Assembly: GCA_023412805.1 (NCBI GenBank)
Contig: JAEZRM010000136.1
Span: 1 to 64,000 of the forward strand
Source of the DNA: Pseudomonadota bacterium
GTDB taxonomy: Bacteria > Pseudomonadota > Alphaproteobacteria > Rhizobiales > Hyphomicrobiaceae
Length of the DNA stretch: 64,000 bases
Direction: 5' to 3'
The translations under genes and the position numbers were made by a program. Within the stretch, counting starts at the first letter, position 1. Every line of letters starts with the position of its first letter. The notes beneath the pieces are model-generated. The model was not told the origin of the DNA. It saw only the letters and a list, made by a program, of their open reading frames with translations, and searched no databases. This document shows positions 32,999-42,012 of this stretch, one piece after another.

Positions 32999-33673
32999 TC
33001 ATGCGCTCCAAGGCTTGATCTCGACGGTCGCGGCCGACAGGCGTCGATAGAGCTTTTGCCGCCGCACCAGCGGCCACCATTCGTAGAGGAAAATCTCCAT
33101 CGGTCGCCAGTTGGCGACCCAGCCGAGAATGATCAGACCCTCGTTGAAGAAGCGGTGGAGGTAGCCTTCGTGGAACCAGCCGGCCAGAAACTGGCCGATG
33201 ACCATGCACCCGGCAAGAACGGACAGGCCGATGAGGAGCGACCATCGACCGATGCGGAAGAGCTCCCGAAGATCGAGCGCCAGCCGGTCCGCCCTGTAGC
33301 GGAAATAGTTCGAGAACTCGTCGCCGAGCTGCCGCGCGGCGGCACTCGCCGCTTCATCGGCCGGCAGGTGCACGATGATCCCGACAGGCTGATTTCTCGG
33401 CAGCTCGCGCGCCCAGCCGACGATGAAATCCTCGGTTGCAGGTGCCAAATCCTTCCGAGGATGGGGCGACGGGTCGAGCGCGTCGAAGAGCTGAGCAATC
33501 CTTTCGGCGCGAACTTCTATCACGGCAGGGGCGTCCGGGCTCGCCACGCAATGCGTCTCCAACGAATGGTTCGGACAAGGGTATGCGCCCCGGGCGTGGA
33601 ATCCAATCACGCACTCCTGCGGCAACAGCGGCAAGCCAGCGCGGTCGCATCCCGAATCTCGCTCGGCTTCCAT
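32999..33673 (-). CDS. Conserved membrane protein of stress-island type
   Basis: The 224-residue protein has a soluble N-terminal domain with IEVRAERIAQLFDALDPSP and FIVGWARELPRNQPVGIIVHLPADEA. Two membrane helices follow, at about 146-166 and 177-192. I do not know a function. The N-terminal 45 residues look unlike the rest, so an internal GTG near 33547 may be the true start. It follows the signal-peptide protein gene on the same strand after 29 bp. Confidence 0.62.
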   Translation of the reverse strand: MEAERDSGCDRAGLPLLPQECVIGFHARGAYPCPNHSLETHCVASPDAPAVIEVRAERIAQLFDALDPSPHPRKDLAPATEDFIVGWARELPRNQPVGIIVHLPADEAASAAARQLGDEFSNYFRYRADRLALDLRELFRIGRWSLLIGLSVLAGCMVIGQFLAGWFHEGYLHRFFNEGLIILGWVANWRPMEIFLYEWWPLVRRQKLYRRLSAATVEIKPWSA

Positions 33674-33702
33674 TGCGCGAACGGAGCCGTTCGCGGATGC
33701 TG

Positions 33703-34197
33703 CTAGCTCCTGACGAGCGTGACGTTGACACTCTTGATCGATAGTCCCTGGATGGCGATCGTCACGACCTGTCTCCGCCCGCCGTAGGAAACGGTCATCG
33801 ATCCGGAGAACACACCACCCGTGATCGACAAGGCCATGCGGCCGCCTGACATGCGGCCGACGGCTTCGCCGGACACGTTGAACGCGCGCTCTTCCCAGGT
33901 TCCGGTGATTCTGTCGCCGCGTTGGGCGAGCAGGCCGCGGATTTCGATCTGGTTGCTGGCGCTCCGGCACCGGATCGCTAGGCGGAGCCTCTGGTTGCTC
34001 TCGGAGTAGTAGGCCGTGCACCTGATGCTTTCGGACGGACTGTCCTCGTATCTGATCTGCCCGGACCCCGACCACGTGCCGAGAAGGGCATCGAACGGCG
34101 TCGCGGCTCGAGCTGCCATCACAGTGAAACTGATGAGAATGCCTATCGCCACGAGCGACCAAGCCGGAACCGTCCGCAACCCTTTCATCGGCGTCAT
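33703..34197 (-). CDS. Exported hypothetical protein
   Basis: The 164-residue protein has a signal peptide (about residues 1-31, AARA cleavage site) and a beta-rich mature part starting TPFDALLGTWSGSGQIRYED. Repeated short strands and a conserved-looking CTAYY and IRCRS pair of cysteines suggest a small periplasmic beta-barrel or lipocalin-like fold. The ATG at 34197 follows CGGAG with 6-nt spacing. No function is known. Downstream is the two-helix membrane protein. Confidence 0.72.
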   Translation of the reverse strand: MTPMKGLRTVPAWSLVAIGILISFTVMAARAATPFDALLGTWSGSGQIRYEDSPSESIRCTAYYSESNQRLRLAIRCRSASNQIEIRGLLAQRGDRITGTWEERAFNVSGEAVGRMSGGRMALSITGGVFSGSMTVSYGGRRQVVTIAIQGLSIKSVNVTLVRS

Positions 34198-34416
34198 TGA
34201 GTTCTCCGAAAATGCCTGCAGAAGAATTTGGAGCAGTGCTGCGGTAGCGTCGGGGACGGCATACTCCGCATAACCGCCATCGATCTGATATCCCGTGAAG
34301 CGTGGCGCATTACAGAGGTCCTCGTGATCGATCGTACGGTAGGCGCATCGACCGCAGGTGTATGCCGCGCATGGTAGACCTCGCTTTCAGATCGCTCGTC
34401 TCGAGCGCCGCGCAGG

Positions 34417-35421
34417 CTATTCGTTGTTGCCCTTCTTCGGGGGAGCGGCATCCGGCGCTCCCCGCTCGCTTATTGTATGTACGGCCCATGCGACGAGCTC
34501 CGGCCCGGCTCCCGCAAAGGCCTGATCGAGAGCGGCAACGGCCGCCGGAGCCTCCGGCGATGCCGCCGATGCCGATGCACGGAAGACGCGCGTTGCAATG
34601 ATCCGCCCGTTGCCGTCGACGATCTTGCCGCCGAGCTCGACCTCCGCCGTCAAGCCCGGTGAGATCTGGAACTCTCGGATGTCGATGACGAGCTGGAAAT
34701 CGCCGATCAGCGCATCCAGCGGCCGGCTCACTCCGGCAAAGGCATTGCTGTCCTCGAGGCTGCGGATGATCTTCGTCTGGAGCAGCCGCGGCAACACATC
34801 GCTCCATTGTACATCAGGCAGCGCCGAGATTGCGCCACCCGCCGCCTCGGCCTGGATCTTCTCGCTGTCGAGGGTGGCCAGCGCCGTGGGATCGGCAACA
34901 ACGATCTGTACGTCGGACGCCTTATGTGTGACCTTTGCCTGCGGCACGCCGAGATCGAACGTAGCGACGCGCGTCCGCGCCGCAGCCCCGCCGGTCATAC
35001 GCTCGAGACCGGCCACGATCCCGTCGACCCGGTCGGAATTGCGTGCAAGCGCGCCGGCGAACGTGTCGAGATTGGCAACCATGCTGCGCAGCGGTTGGGC
35101 GTTCTCGGCAAGGATGGTATCCAGGCGGCGGAGTACACCCTGCGCGGCTTGCGACATGCTCTGCCCCGCCTCGGGATCGGCCGTCAGGATGGGAGGCCCG
35201 TCCTTCGCAGCCGCGACCGGCTGCGTCGCGCTGCCGCCCGTCAGCGCGATCACCGGCGAACCCATCAAACCCTGAAAGTCGATCCCGACCCGCGTATCCG
35301 CGTGCACTGGAACCTCGCGCTCGATGGCGATCGTCGCCTGCACGCGCTGCGGTCTCGCCGGATCGAGTTCCAGGGCCGTCACCTCGCCGACCCGAATGCC
35401 ATTGAACAGGACCGCCGCTCG
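34417..35421 (-). pseudogene. 5'-truncated MlaD/MCE protein fused to ABC-transport auxiliary domain
   Basis: The frame begins within an MCE domain (AAVLFNGIRVGEV, then TALELDP near a GTG at 35382). It continues through a helical region with GQSMSQAAQGVLRRLD and ends in an ABC_trans_aux (PqiC/DUF330-like) domain from about WSDVLPRLLQ. Such proteins carry lipids or solvents between membranes with an Mla-type ABC transporter. The signal/TM helix and first part of the MCE domain, about 50 residues, are missing: at about 35413-35421 the sequence changes to a phasin fragment. It could still start at GTG 35382 but would not be exported. No transporter ATPase or permease is nearby. Confidence 0.75.
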
Positions 35422-35565
35422 GCCGCAAGGCTATGCCCAATCTCCGTGAGCTTTGCGAACTCCTGTTGGTAGTCGTCAAAGGCGACCCGATAGAACTCGG
35501 AGTAGATTGTAAACATATCCAGAGGAGTTTTGCAGGCCGCGAGCTTCTGCGGAAGCTCAAGGAGG
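35422..35565 (-). pseudogene. Phasin fragment
   Basis: About 48 codons read as the C-terminal-side part of a phasin: LLELPQKLAACKTPLD, then YSEFYRVAFDDYQQEF and KLTEIGHSLAAE. Neither start nor stop belongs to a phasin; the fragment is joined to the MCE frame on one side and to NfeD on the other. Phasins coat PHB granules, which fits the depolymerase nearby. Limits are approximate. Confidence 0.65.
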
Positions 35566-36482
35566 CGGACAAGGATTCGGCGCCCCAAGGCCAGGGCACC
35601 GCTGTCGACCACAAGGTCGTGAATGACGCCGTCGCCTACCTGCAAAGCCTGGCGCAGCTCAGAGGCCGCAACGTCGAGTGGGCCGAGCAGGCCGTCCGCC
35701 AGGCGGCAACGCTGACGGCCGAGGACGCCGTCCGCGAGCGCGTCGTCGATCTCCTCGCAGGGGATTTGAACGATCTCCTCGTGAAAGTGGATGGGCGCGC
35801 GGTCGTGATCGCCGGCGTCGAGCACCGGATCAGCACCGAGGGCCGCACGGTCGTAATCATCGAGCCAGATTGGCGCACGCGCGCCCTTGCGGCGATCGCC
35901 GATCCCAATGTCGCGCTCATTCTTCTCATGATCGGCGTCTACGGTCTGCTGTTCGAGTTCTGGAGCCCGGGTGCGTTCGTGCCGGGCGTCGTCGGCGCCA
36001 TCTGTCTGGTGCTCGGCATGATCGCCCTCTCGGCCCTACCCGTGAGTTATGGGGGGCTGGCGCTCGTGCTTCTGGGGCTCGCATTGATGACTGCGGAGGC
36101 CTTCTCGCCAGGCTTCGGGGTGCTCGGTATCGGCGGGCTCGTCGCATTCGTCGTGGGTGCCCTCTTTCTGTTCGACCCCGCCGGCTCGGACATCGATCTC
36201 AGCCTCGCCTGGCCGGTGGTGCTTGGCGCGGCCCTCACCAGTGCGCTCATCACGACCATGGTCCTTGGCTTCGCGATCCGTGCGCGCCGGCAACCGTCCG
36301 TCACGGGCGCCGAGGAGATGATCGGGCTCGAGGGCCAAGTGGTCTCCTGGGAGGGAGCTCAGGGCGCCATACGTGTTCATGGCGAGATCTGGAACGCACG
36401 CGGGCCGCAGTCCCTGCTTCCCGGCCGGCCGGTGCGTGTCGTCAGTCGCGAAGGACTGACCCTGACGATCGAGGCTCTCTAG
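35433..36482 (+). CDS. NfeD-like membrane protein, ClpP-type domain truncated
   Basis: From about residue 45 the sequence matches the end of an NfeD serine-protease domain (VDHKVVNDAVAYLQSLAQLRGRNVEWAEQAVR). The membrane region follows (about 155-275) and then the OB-fold C-terminus (GLEGQVVSWEG onward). The catalytic Ser part of the protease domain is gone, and the first 45 codons lie over the antisense phasin fragment. Short NfeD proteins without protease domain exist, so it may still work with the slipin gene 12 bp downstream. The start at 35433 is uncertain. NfeD-slipin pairs are thought to act in membrane quality control. Confidence 0.72.
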   Translation: MPNLRELCELLLVVVKGDPIELGVDCKHIQRSFAGRELLRKLKEADKDSAPQGQGTAVDHKVVNDAVAYLQSLAQLRGRNVEWAEQAVRQAATLTAEDAVRERVVDLLAGDLNDLLVKVDGRAVVIAGVEHRISTEGRTVVIIEPDWRTRALAAIADPNVALILLMIGVYGLLFEFWSPGAFVPGVVGAICLVLGMIALSALPVSYGGLALVLLGLALMTAEAFSPGFGVLGIGGLVAFVVGALFLFDPAGSDIDLSLAWPVVLGAALTSALITTMVLGFAIRARRQPSVTGAEEMIGLEGQVVSWEGAQGAIRVHGEIWNARGPQSLLPGRPVRVVSREGLTLTIEAL

Positions 36483-36494
36483 GAAGGAAATGTC

Positions 36495-37265
36495 ATGCCC
36501 GATTTTCCCGCAATTCCGATCCTCAGCTTTCCCTTGATCGTCGCCCTCGCGCTACTCGCCAGCGCGATCCGGATCCTGCGGGAGTACGAGCGCGGGGTCG
36601 TCTTCACCCTCGGGCGCTTCTGGGGGGTGAAGGGACCGGGCCTCGTGATCTTGATCCCCTTTGTCCAGAAGATGGTCCGCACCGACCTGCGCACACGCGT
36701 CCTCGACGTGACGCCGCAGGACGTGATTACCCGTGACAACGTTTCAGTGAAAGTGAATGCCGTCATCTACTATCGCGTCATGGATCCGGAGAAGGCCATC
36801 CTGCAGGTCGAAGACTACAGCCAGGCCAGCAGCGAGCTGGCGCAGACGACTCTCCGCTCGGTGGTCGGCCAGCACGAGCTCGACGAGATGCTCGCCGAGC
36901 GCGACAAGCTCAACCAGAACCTTCGCGAGATCCTGGACGTGCAGACCGATGCCTGGGGCATCAAGGTAGCCAATGTCGAGCTGAAGCACGTCGATCTCAA
37001 CGAGACCATGGTGCGCGCGATCGCCAAGCAGGCCGAGGCCGAGCGCATTCGGCGCGCGAAGATCATCGATGCGGAAGGCGAGCTTCAGGCCGCAGAACAT
37101 CTACTGCAGGCGGGTGCTATCCTGGCAAAACAGCCCGAGGCCATGCAGCTCCGCTACCTCGCGACCCTTCTCAACATCGCGGGCGAGAAGAGTTCGACCA
37201 TTGTGTTCCCGATGCCCGTCGATCTCCCCAAGTTCATCGCGGGTCTCGGAACGCCGCGAGCCTGA
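36495..37265 (+). CDS. Slipin (stomatin/prohibitin-family) protein
   Basis: The 256-residue protein has one N-terminal hydrophobic segment (about 8-25) and an SPFH domain starting [33 protein letters not shown] and a C-terminal coiled coil ([20 protein letters not shown]) follow. It should oligomerise at the membrane and partner with NfeD, whose gene ends 12 bp upstream; this pairing is conserved across bacteria. The ATG at 36495 follows AGGAAG. It seems complete, unlike its partner. Confidence 0.9.
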   Translation: MPDFPAIPILSFPLIVALALLASAIRILREYERGVVFTLGRFWGVKGPGLVILIPFVQKMVRTDLRTRVLDVTPQDVITRDNVSVKVNAVIYYRVMDPEKAILQVEDYSQASSELAQTTLRSVVGQHELDEMLAERDKLNQNLREILDVQTDAWGIKVANVELKHVDLNETMVRAIAKQAEAERIRRAKIIDAEGELQAAEHLLQAGAILAKQPEAMQLRYLATLLNIAGEKSSTIVFPMPVDLPKFIAGLGTPRA

Positions 37266-37413
37266 CGATCAGGGGGGCGGGGGTGGATGCGAAGTCCCAG
37301 CCGGCCTGACGGTGCCGGGCGGGGCAAGACTATCACCCGCCACCACAACATCGGTGAGCCACAAGACGTTCACGCACTCACGACGTCCGAAAGCCGCTCC
37401 TCGCGATCCGCGT

Positions 37414-38190
37414 TTATTGCGCCGTATAGCCGCCGTCGATGACAAGCTCCGAGCCGGTCACGAACTTCGACTCGTCGGAAGACAGGTACAGCACACCGTA
37501 GGCGATGTCGTCGGGCTCGCCGACGTGGCCGATGGGGTGGAGCGCGTCCAGCGCCCGGCGGCCTTCCGCGACATCGCCGAGGGCCGCGAGATAGTTTTCG
37601 ACCATCGGCGTCCAGATGTACCCGGGATGCACGGAATTGACGCGCACCTTGAGCCCATTCTTCGCCGCATACAGCGCCACCGACTTGGTGTAGAGCCGAA
37701 CACCGCCCTTCGACGCATTGTAGGCGCCGAGATTGGGATCGCCGACGATCCCTTCGATCGACGACAGATTGATGATCGAACCGCCGAGCGGCTCTTGCTG
37801 CTTCATGGCGATCAGCGCGTGCTTGGTACCGAGAAAGACGCCGTCGAGATTGATGCTCATGAGCCAGCGCCATTGCTCCAGCGTCTGCTCGTCCGGCGGA
37901 CAACCCATTCCGACGCCGGCGTTGTTCACCAGAACGTCGACCCGACCATGCCGATCCCTGCATTCCTGCATAACGCGGCGCCAATCGTCTTCCTGAGAGA
38001 CGTCGTGCTCGAGGAACAGCGCGTTGCCGCCGCGGTCCCGGATATCCTGCGCTGTCCGTTCGCCCTCGGCGCGATTGACATCGGTGAGAACGACGCTGGC
38101 GCCTTCCTTCGCAAGAAGCTCGGCGCACGCCTGGCCCAGCCCGACGGCACCACCGGTCACTATGGCGACCTTGCCCTGAACGCGTCCCAT
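37414..38190 (-). CDS. Short-chain dehydrogenase/reductase (SDR)
   Basis: The 258-residue protein is a classical SDR. It has a TGGAVGLG cofactor site near residue 13, NNAGVG near 90, a Ser in INLSS, and the YNASK catalytic Tyr and Lys near 158. The C-terminal VTGSELVIDGGYTAQ is typical. Acidic D38 after the second strand suggests NAD(H) preference. The ATG at 38190 has AGGAG 7 nt upstream. The substrate is unknown; an oxidation of a hydroxy acid would fit PHB breakdown nearby, but that is a guess from context. Confidence 0.88.
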   Translation of the reverse strand: MGRVQGKVAIVTGGAVGLGQACAELLAKEGASVVLTDVNRAEGERTAQDIRDRGGNALFLEHDVSQEDDWRRVMQECRDRHGRVDVLVNNAGVGMGCPPDEQTLEQWRWLMSINLDGVFLGTKHALIAMKQQEPLGGSIINLSSIEGIVGDPNLGAYNASKGGVRLYTKSVALYAAKNGLKVRVNSVHPGYIWTPMVENYLAALGDVAEGRRALDALHPIGHVGEPDDIAYGVLYLSSDESKFVTGSELVIDGGYTAQ

Positions 38191-38520
38191 CACGAATCTC
38201 CTATGTCCCTGCCGCGGAGCGCGTAATCCCGCTGATGCGCTGCTTGCGCCACGCCTCAGTCAGAGACCTCAACGCCTGCATGACGACTTGACCAACGGTA
38301 TATGATCCATCGCGTATGGGGCTTGTGATGGATCAAGGCTCGTGACGCGGCTCCGCTGTAGAAATCAGCTCCATCTCGGGAGCCAGCACGCGCAGGGACA
38401 ATGAACGGCGAGCGCGCACCGGGTTGAGTTCGATGGTTCGTAAGACGGGCTCACAAGACGCTCTGCTATGGCACCGCTCGCCGATCCGCCGACAACCGAA
38501 GCCCTGCCGAGGAAGCAGCC
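38191..38520. promoter_or_regulatory. Intergenic leader of ppsA with weak FNR-like site
   Basis: This 330-bp stretch has no supported gene. It contains TTGTGATGGATCAA at 38323-38336, which matches one half of an FNR/FixK box well (ATCAA) and the other only as TTG. A possible TTGACC -35 lies at 38289-38294. ppsA starts at 38521 after a weak GAGGAAGCAGCC. Confidence 0.4.
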
Positions 38521-40935
38521 ATGTCCACACAAGCACAGGAAGTGATCTGGTTCGAGGACCTGGGGCGGGCCGACGTCGCTCGCGTTGGCGGCAAGAATGC
38601 ATCGCTCGGCGAGATGGTCTGCAATCTCGGTGAACGAGGCATTGCCGTTCCGCCGGGTTTTGCAACCACTTCAGATGCCTATTGGCGCTTTGTCGACGCC
38701 AACCATCTGAGGGATGTCATTGCTGGCGCGCTCGAGGACCTGGCAGCGGGCCGGATCTCGTTAGCGGAGGCTGGGCAGACGGTCCGCAGCGCCGTTCTTC
38801 GCGGCGCGTGGCCGAAGGAAACCGCCGCAGCCATCGCTGGCGCTTACAGGGAGCTCTGCCAGCGCGCTGCCAAGGCGGACGTGGATGTGGCGGTGCGATC
38901 GAGCGCGACGGCCGAGGATCTCCCCGATGCCAGCTTCGCCGGGCAGCAGGAGACTTTTCTCAACATTCGGGGCGAAGCGGCTTTGCTCGACGCCTGCCGG
39001 CGCTGCTTCGCCTCGCTGTTCACCGACCGCGCCATCAGCTACCGGCAGGCCAAGGGTTTCGATCACCTGAAGGTCGCGCTTTCCGTCGGCGTCCAGACCA
39101 TGGTGCGCTCCGACCTCGGCAGCGCCGGCGTCATGTTCACGATCGACACCGAGACCGGGTTCGACAAGATCGTGGTGATCGATGCCGCCTGGGGGCTCGG
39201 CGAAACCGTGGTCCAAGGCACGGTCGATCCCGACGAGTATCAGGTGTTCAAACCGCTGCTGGCCGATCCTGCTCTGACGCCGATCGTCGAGAAGCGACGC
39301 GGCGGCAAGGCACAGAAGATGATCTACGCCCGGGAAGGCACGCTCCCCACCCGTACCGTGCCAACCTCCAAGGCCGAGCGTGCCGCATTCGTCCTGAGCG
39401 ATCCGGACATCCTCCAGCTCAGCCGCTGGGCCTGCGCAATCGAGGACCACTACGGACGCCCGATGGATATCGAGTGGGCAAAGGACGGCGAGAGCAATGC
39501 GCTCTTCATCGTCCAGGCGCGCCCTGAGACGGTCCAATCGCGAAAGGAGGCGGGCCAGCACAGAGCTTATCGGATCGAGTCGAAGGGGCGCATGCTGGTC
39601 ACCGGCCTCAGCATCGGCGACGCGGTGGTGACCGGGCGCGTCTGCCTGCTCGAAAGCGCCCGCGACATAGATCGTTTTGAAGACGGCGCCGTCCTGGTGA
39701 CGCAGAATACCGACCCGGATTGGGTGCCGATTATGAAGCGGGCCGCGGCGATCGTCACCGATCGCGGGGGGCGCACCTCGCACGCGGCGATCGTCAGCCG
39801 CGAGCTCGGCCTGCCAGCCATCGTCGGAAGCGGAGATGCGACGCGACGGCTGCATGATCAGCAGGACGTGACGGTGTCCTGCGCCGAAGGCGACAAGGGC
39901 TTCGTCTACGAAGGATTCGCGGAATACGACGTCGAGGAACTGGACTTTCGCGACATGCCGCATACGCGCACCCAGGTCATGCTCAACCTCGGCAATCCCG
40001 CGGCCGCGTTCCGCTGGTGGCGGGTCCCCGCGGATGGTATCGGGTTGGCGCGGATGGAGTTCGTCGTCAGCAACCACATCAAGATCCACCCGATGGCCTT
40101 GGTGCACTTTGACACGCTCGAAGATCAAGGTGCCAAGCAGGAGATTGCCGAGCTCACGCAGGGCTACGCTGACAAGACCGAATATTTCGTCGACCGCTTG
40201 GCGCGCGGGCTCGCGCGCATCGCCGCAGCTCAGCATCCCAAGCCCGTCATTGTCCGCATGAGCGACTTCAAGACCAATGAGTACGCCAACCTTATCGGCG
40301 GGGCTGCCTTCGAGCCCAAAGAGGAGAATCCGATGATCGGATTCCGCGGCGCCTCGCGCTACTACTCGCCGCGCTACCGCGACGGCTTTGCGCTCGAGTG
40401 CCGGGCGATCCGGCGTCTGCGCGAAGATATGGGCTTCAGCAATGTCATCGTCATGATCCCGTTCTGCCGCTCGGTCATGGAAGCGGACCGTGTTCTCGAT
40501 GTGATGTCGGACTATGGCTTGCGGCGTGGGGAGAACGGCCTCGAGGTCTACGTCATGTGCGAGATTCCCTCGAACGTCATCCTGGCACAGGCATTCGCCG
40601 AACGGTTCGACGGCTTCTCGATCGGCAGCAACGATCTGACCCAGCTGACCCTCGGCGTCGATCGCGATTCCGAGGCACTCGCGGAGCTATTCGACGAACA
40701 GGACCAGGCCGTGAAATGGATGATCGGCAGCGTCATCCGCGAGGCGCGCGCGAGCGGCACCAAGATCGGCCTGTGCGGACAGGCGCCGAGCGACCACCCG
40801 GAGTTTGCCGAGTTCCTGGTCGCCTGCGGCATCGACTCGATTTCGGTCAGCCCCGACAGCTTCATCGCCGTCAAACGCAAGGTCGCCGCGGCAGAGGCAG
40901 ACCGAAAGGACTCCAATGCTTCGAATGCCACATGA
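38521..40935 (+). CDS. ppsA: Phosphoenolpyruvate synthase
   Basis: The 804-residue enzyme converts pyruvate to PEP with ATP, feeding gluconeogenesis. The N-terminal ATP-grasp domain begins EVIWFEDLGRADVARVGGKNASLGEM. The swivelling phosphohistidine domain has GGRTSHAAIVSRELGLPAIVG with His at position 421. The C-terminal TIM barrel has CEIPSN, IGSNDLTQLTLGVDRD and the GLCGQAPSD cysteine at about 752. Length is usual. It converges on galT with 3 bp between the stop codons. In this island it could route three-carbon units from PHB-derived acetyl-CoA or pyruvate into sugars. Confidence 0.96.
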   Translation: MSTQAQEVIWFEDLGRADVARVGGKNASLGEMVCNLGERGIAVPPGFATTSDAYWRFVDANHLRDVIAGALEDLAAGRISLAEAGQTVRSAVLRGAWPKETAAAIAGAYRELCQRAAKADVDVAVRSSATAEDLPDASFAGQQETFLNIRGEAALLDACRRCFASLFTDRAISYRQAKGFDHLKVALSVGVQTMVRSDLGSAGVMFTIDTETGFDKIVVIDAAWGLGETVVQGTVDPDEYQVFKPLLADPALTPIVEKRRGGKAQKMIYAREGTLPTRTVPTSKAERAAFVLSDPDILQLSRWACAIEDHYGRPMDIEWAKDGESNALFIVQARPETVQSRKEAGQHRAYRIESKGRMLVTGLSIGDAVVTGRVCLLESARDIDRFEDGAVLVTQNTDPDWVPIMKRAAAIVTDRGGRTSHAAIVSRELGLPAIVGSGDATRRLHDQQDVTVSCAEGDKGFVYEGFAEYDVEELDFRDMPHTRTQVMLNLGNPAAAFRWWRVPADGIGLARMEFVVSNHIKIHPMALVHFDTLEDQGAKQEIAELTQGYADKTEYFVDRLARGLARIAAAQHPKPVIVRMSDFKTNEYANLIGGAAFEPKEENPMIGFRGASRYYSPRYRDGFALECRAIRRLREDMGFSNVIVMIPFCRSVMEADRVLDVMSDYGLRRGENGLEVYVMCEIPSNVILAQAFAERFDGFSIGSNDLTQLTLGVDRDSEALAELFDEQDQAVKWMIGSVIREARASGTKIGLCGQAPSDHPEFAEFLVACGIDSISVSPDSFIAVKRKVAAAEADRKDSNASNAT

Positions 40936-40938
40936 TAA

Positions 40939-41955
40939 TCATGGGCATGGCGCATAGCCTTCGGCGTTGCGAAGGGCATGCGCGTCACCCTCGGGGCTCG
41001 ACGGATTGATCGACATGCCGGTGGCAAGCTCGAATCCGCCCGGCGTGGCAAGCCCGGGGGCAATACGGACGCGCCAATGCAGATCGGGCCTGCCAAGCTC
41101 CATTGGCCCAGCGGAATCCACCACGAAATTGTACGGCGGATCACCAAGCACGGACTTGAGCCGACATAGAACATCTCTCAGAAACAGTCCCATTTCGCCA
41201 AGCTCGCCTCGCTCGATCTCTGCGAACGAAGCCTGATGCCGCCTGGGGACGAGCCATACTTCGAAGGGGCACGTCGCAGCAAATGGCACAAGGGCAGTGA
41301 AGGACTCAGTTTCTTCAACCACGCGCCGGCCATCGGCCCGCTCCAACGCCATTTCATCGCAAAGATCGCACTGCCCATGATGCTCATGCCACGAACGCGC
41401 GCGCGCCGCATGGGCTTGCAAGTCGGGCGGCGTCATGGCCAGGGCAACGAGCTGGGCGTGCGGATGCGCCAGCGAGGCGCCACGGGTTGGCCCATAGTTG
41501 CGAAACAAGATCACGCGCTGGATGCGCGGCTGCTCCGAAAGCCACACGAAGCGGCGATGATAAGCAGCCAGCACCGCCTCGATCTCGCCATCGGACATGG
41601 AGGCCAGGTCCGCGTCGTGCCGCGGACTCTCGATGACGACGTCGTGATGGCCATAACCGGCCATGGCCACGCCACCGTGTCGAGGTGGCTGCGCCATCGC
41701 CGTATCCGCGCGCAGCACCGGATATTTGTTGGGGACAACGCGCACCTGCCAACCGGGAGCGCGATCGACCGGAACTTCCTCCAGGATGCCCGGAAGCATC
41801 GCCTCGTTTCCGGGGCAGAAGGGGCAGTGGAGATCGAAGCCGGGTCTCGGCTGGGTGGCGCGCGCCGTCTCGATCCGCCGTTGCGGCCGATCGCGGCGCT
41901 CCGGGGCGATAATGACCCAGGCACCCGTTGTCCGATCCTGCCGCAACTCGCTCAT
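40939..41955 (-). CDS. galT: Galactose-1-phosphate uridylyltransferase family protein
   Basis: The 338-residue protein has the GalT layout. The zinc site starts with Cys44 and Cys47 (HCPFCPGNE). The catalytic HPHAQ motif is at residues 164-168, with His166 expected to carry the uridylyl group. VVPNKYPVL and FEVWLVPRRH are also typical. It exchanges nucleotidyl and sugar-1-phosphate groups. No galK or galE is nearby, so in this operon it may act as a broader sugar-1-phosphate nucleotidyltransferase. It lies last in a leftward set: CBS-BON, glk, pfkB, glycosyltransferase, galT. Confidence 0.9.
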   Translation of the reverse strand: MSELRQDRTTGAWVIIAPERRDRPQRRIETARATQPRPGFDLHCPFCPGNEAMLPGILEEVPVDRAPGWQVRVVPNKYPVLRADTAMAQPPRHGGVAMAGYGHHDVVIESPRHDADLASMSDGEIEAVLAAYHRRFVWLSEQPRIQRVILFRNYGPTRGASLAHPHAQLVALAMTPPDLQAHAARARSWHEHHGQCDLCDEMALERADGRRVVEETESFTALVPFAATCPFEVWLVPRRHQASFAEIERGELGEMGLFLRDVLCRLKSVLGDPPYNFVVDSAGPMELGRPDLHWRVRIAPGLATPGGFELATGMSINPSSPEGDAHALRNAEGYAPCP

Positions 41956-42012
41956 AGGGGCCCCTGATCCGAAGAAGAATCGACACGGGCGATGACAATC
42001 GCCCTCGGATGG

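Noticed and set aside
38323..38336. Third FNR/FixK box before ppsA
   Set aside because: TTGTGATGGATCAA has only one good half site and lies about 185 bp from the start, so it is listed only as weak.
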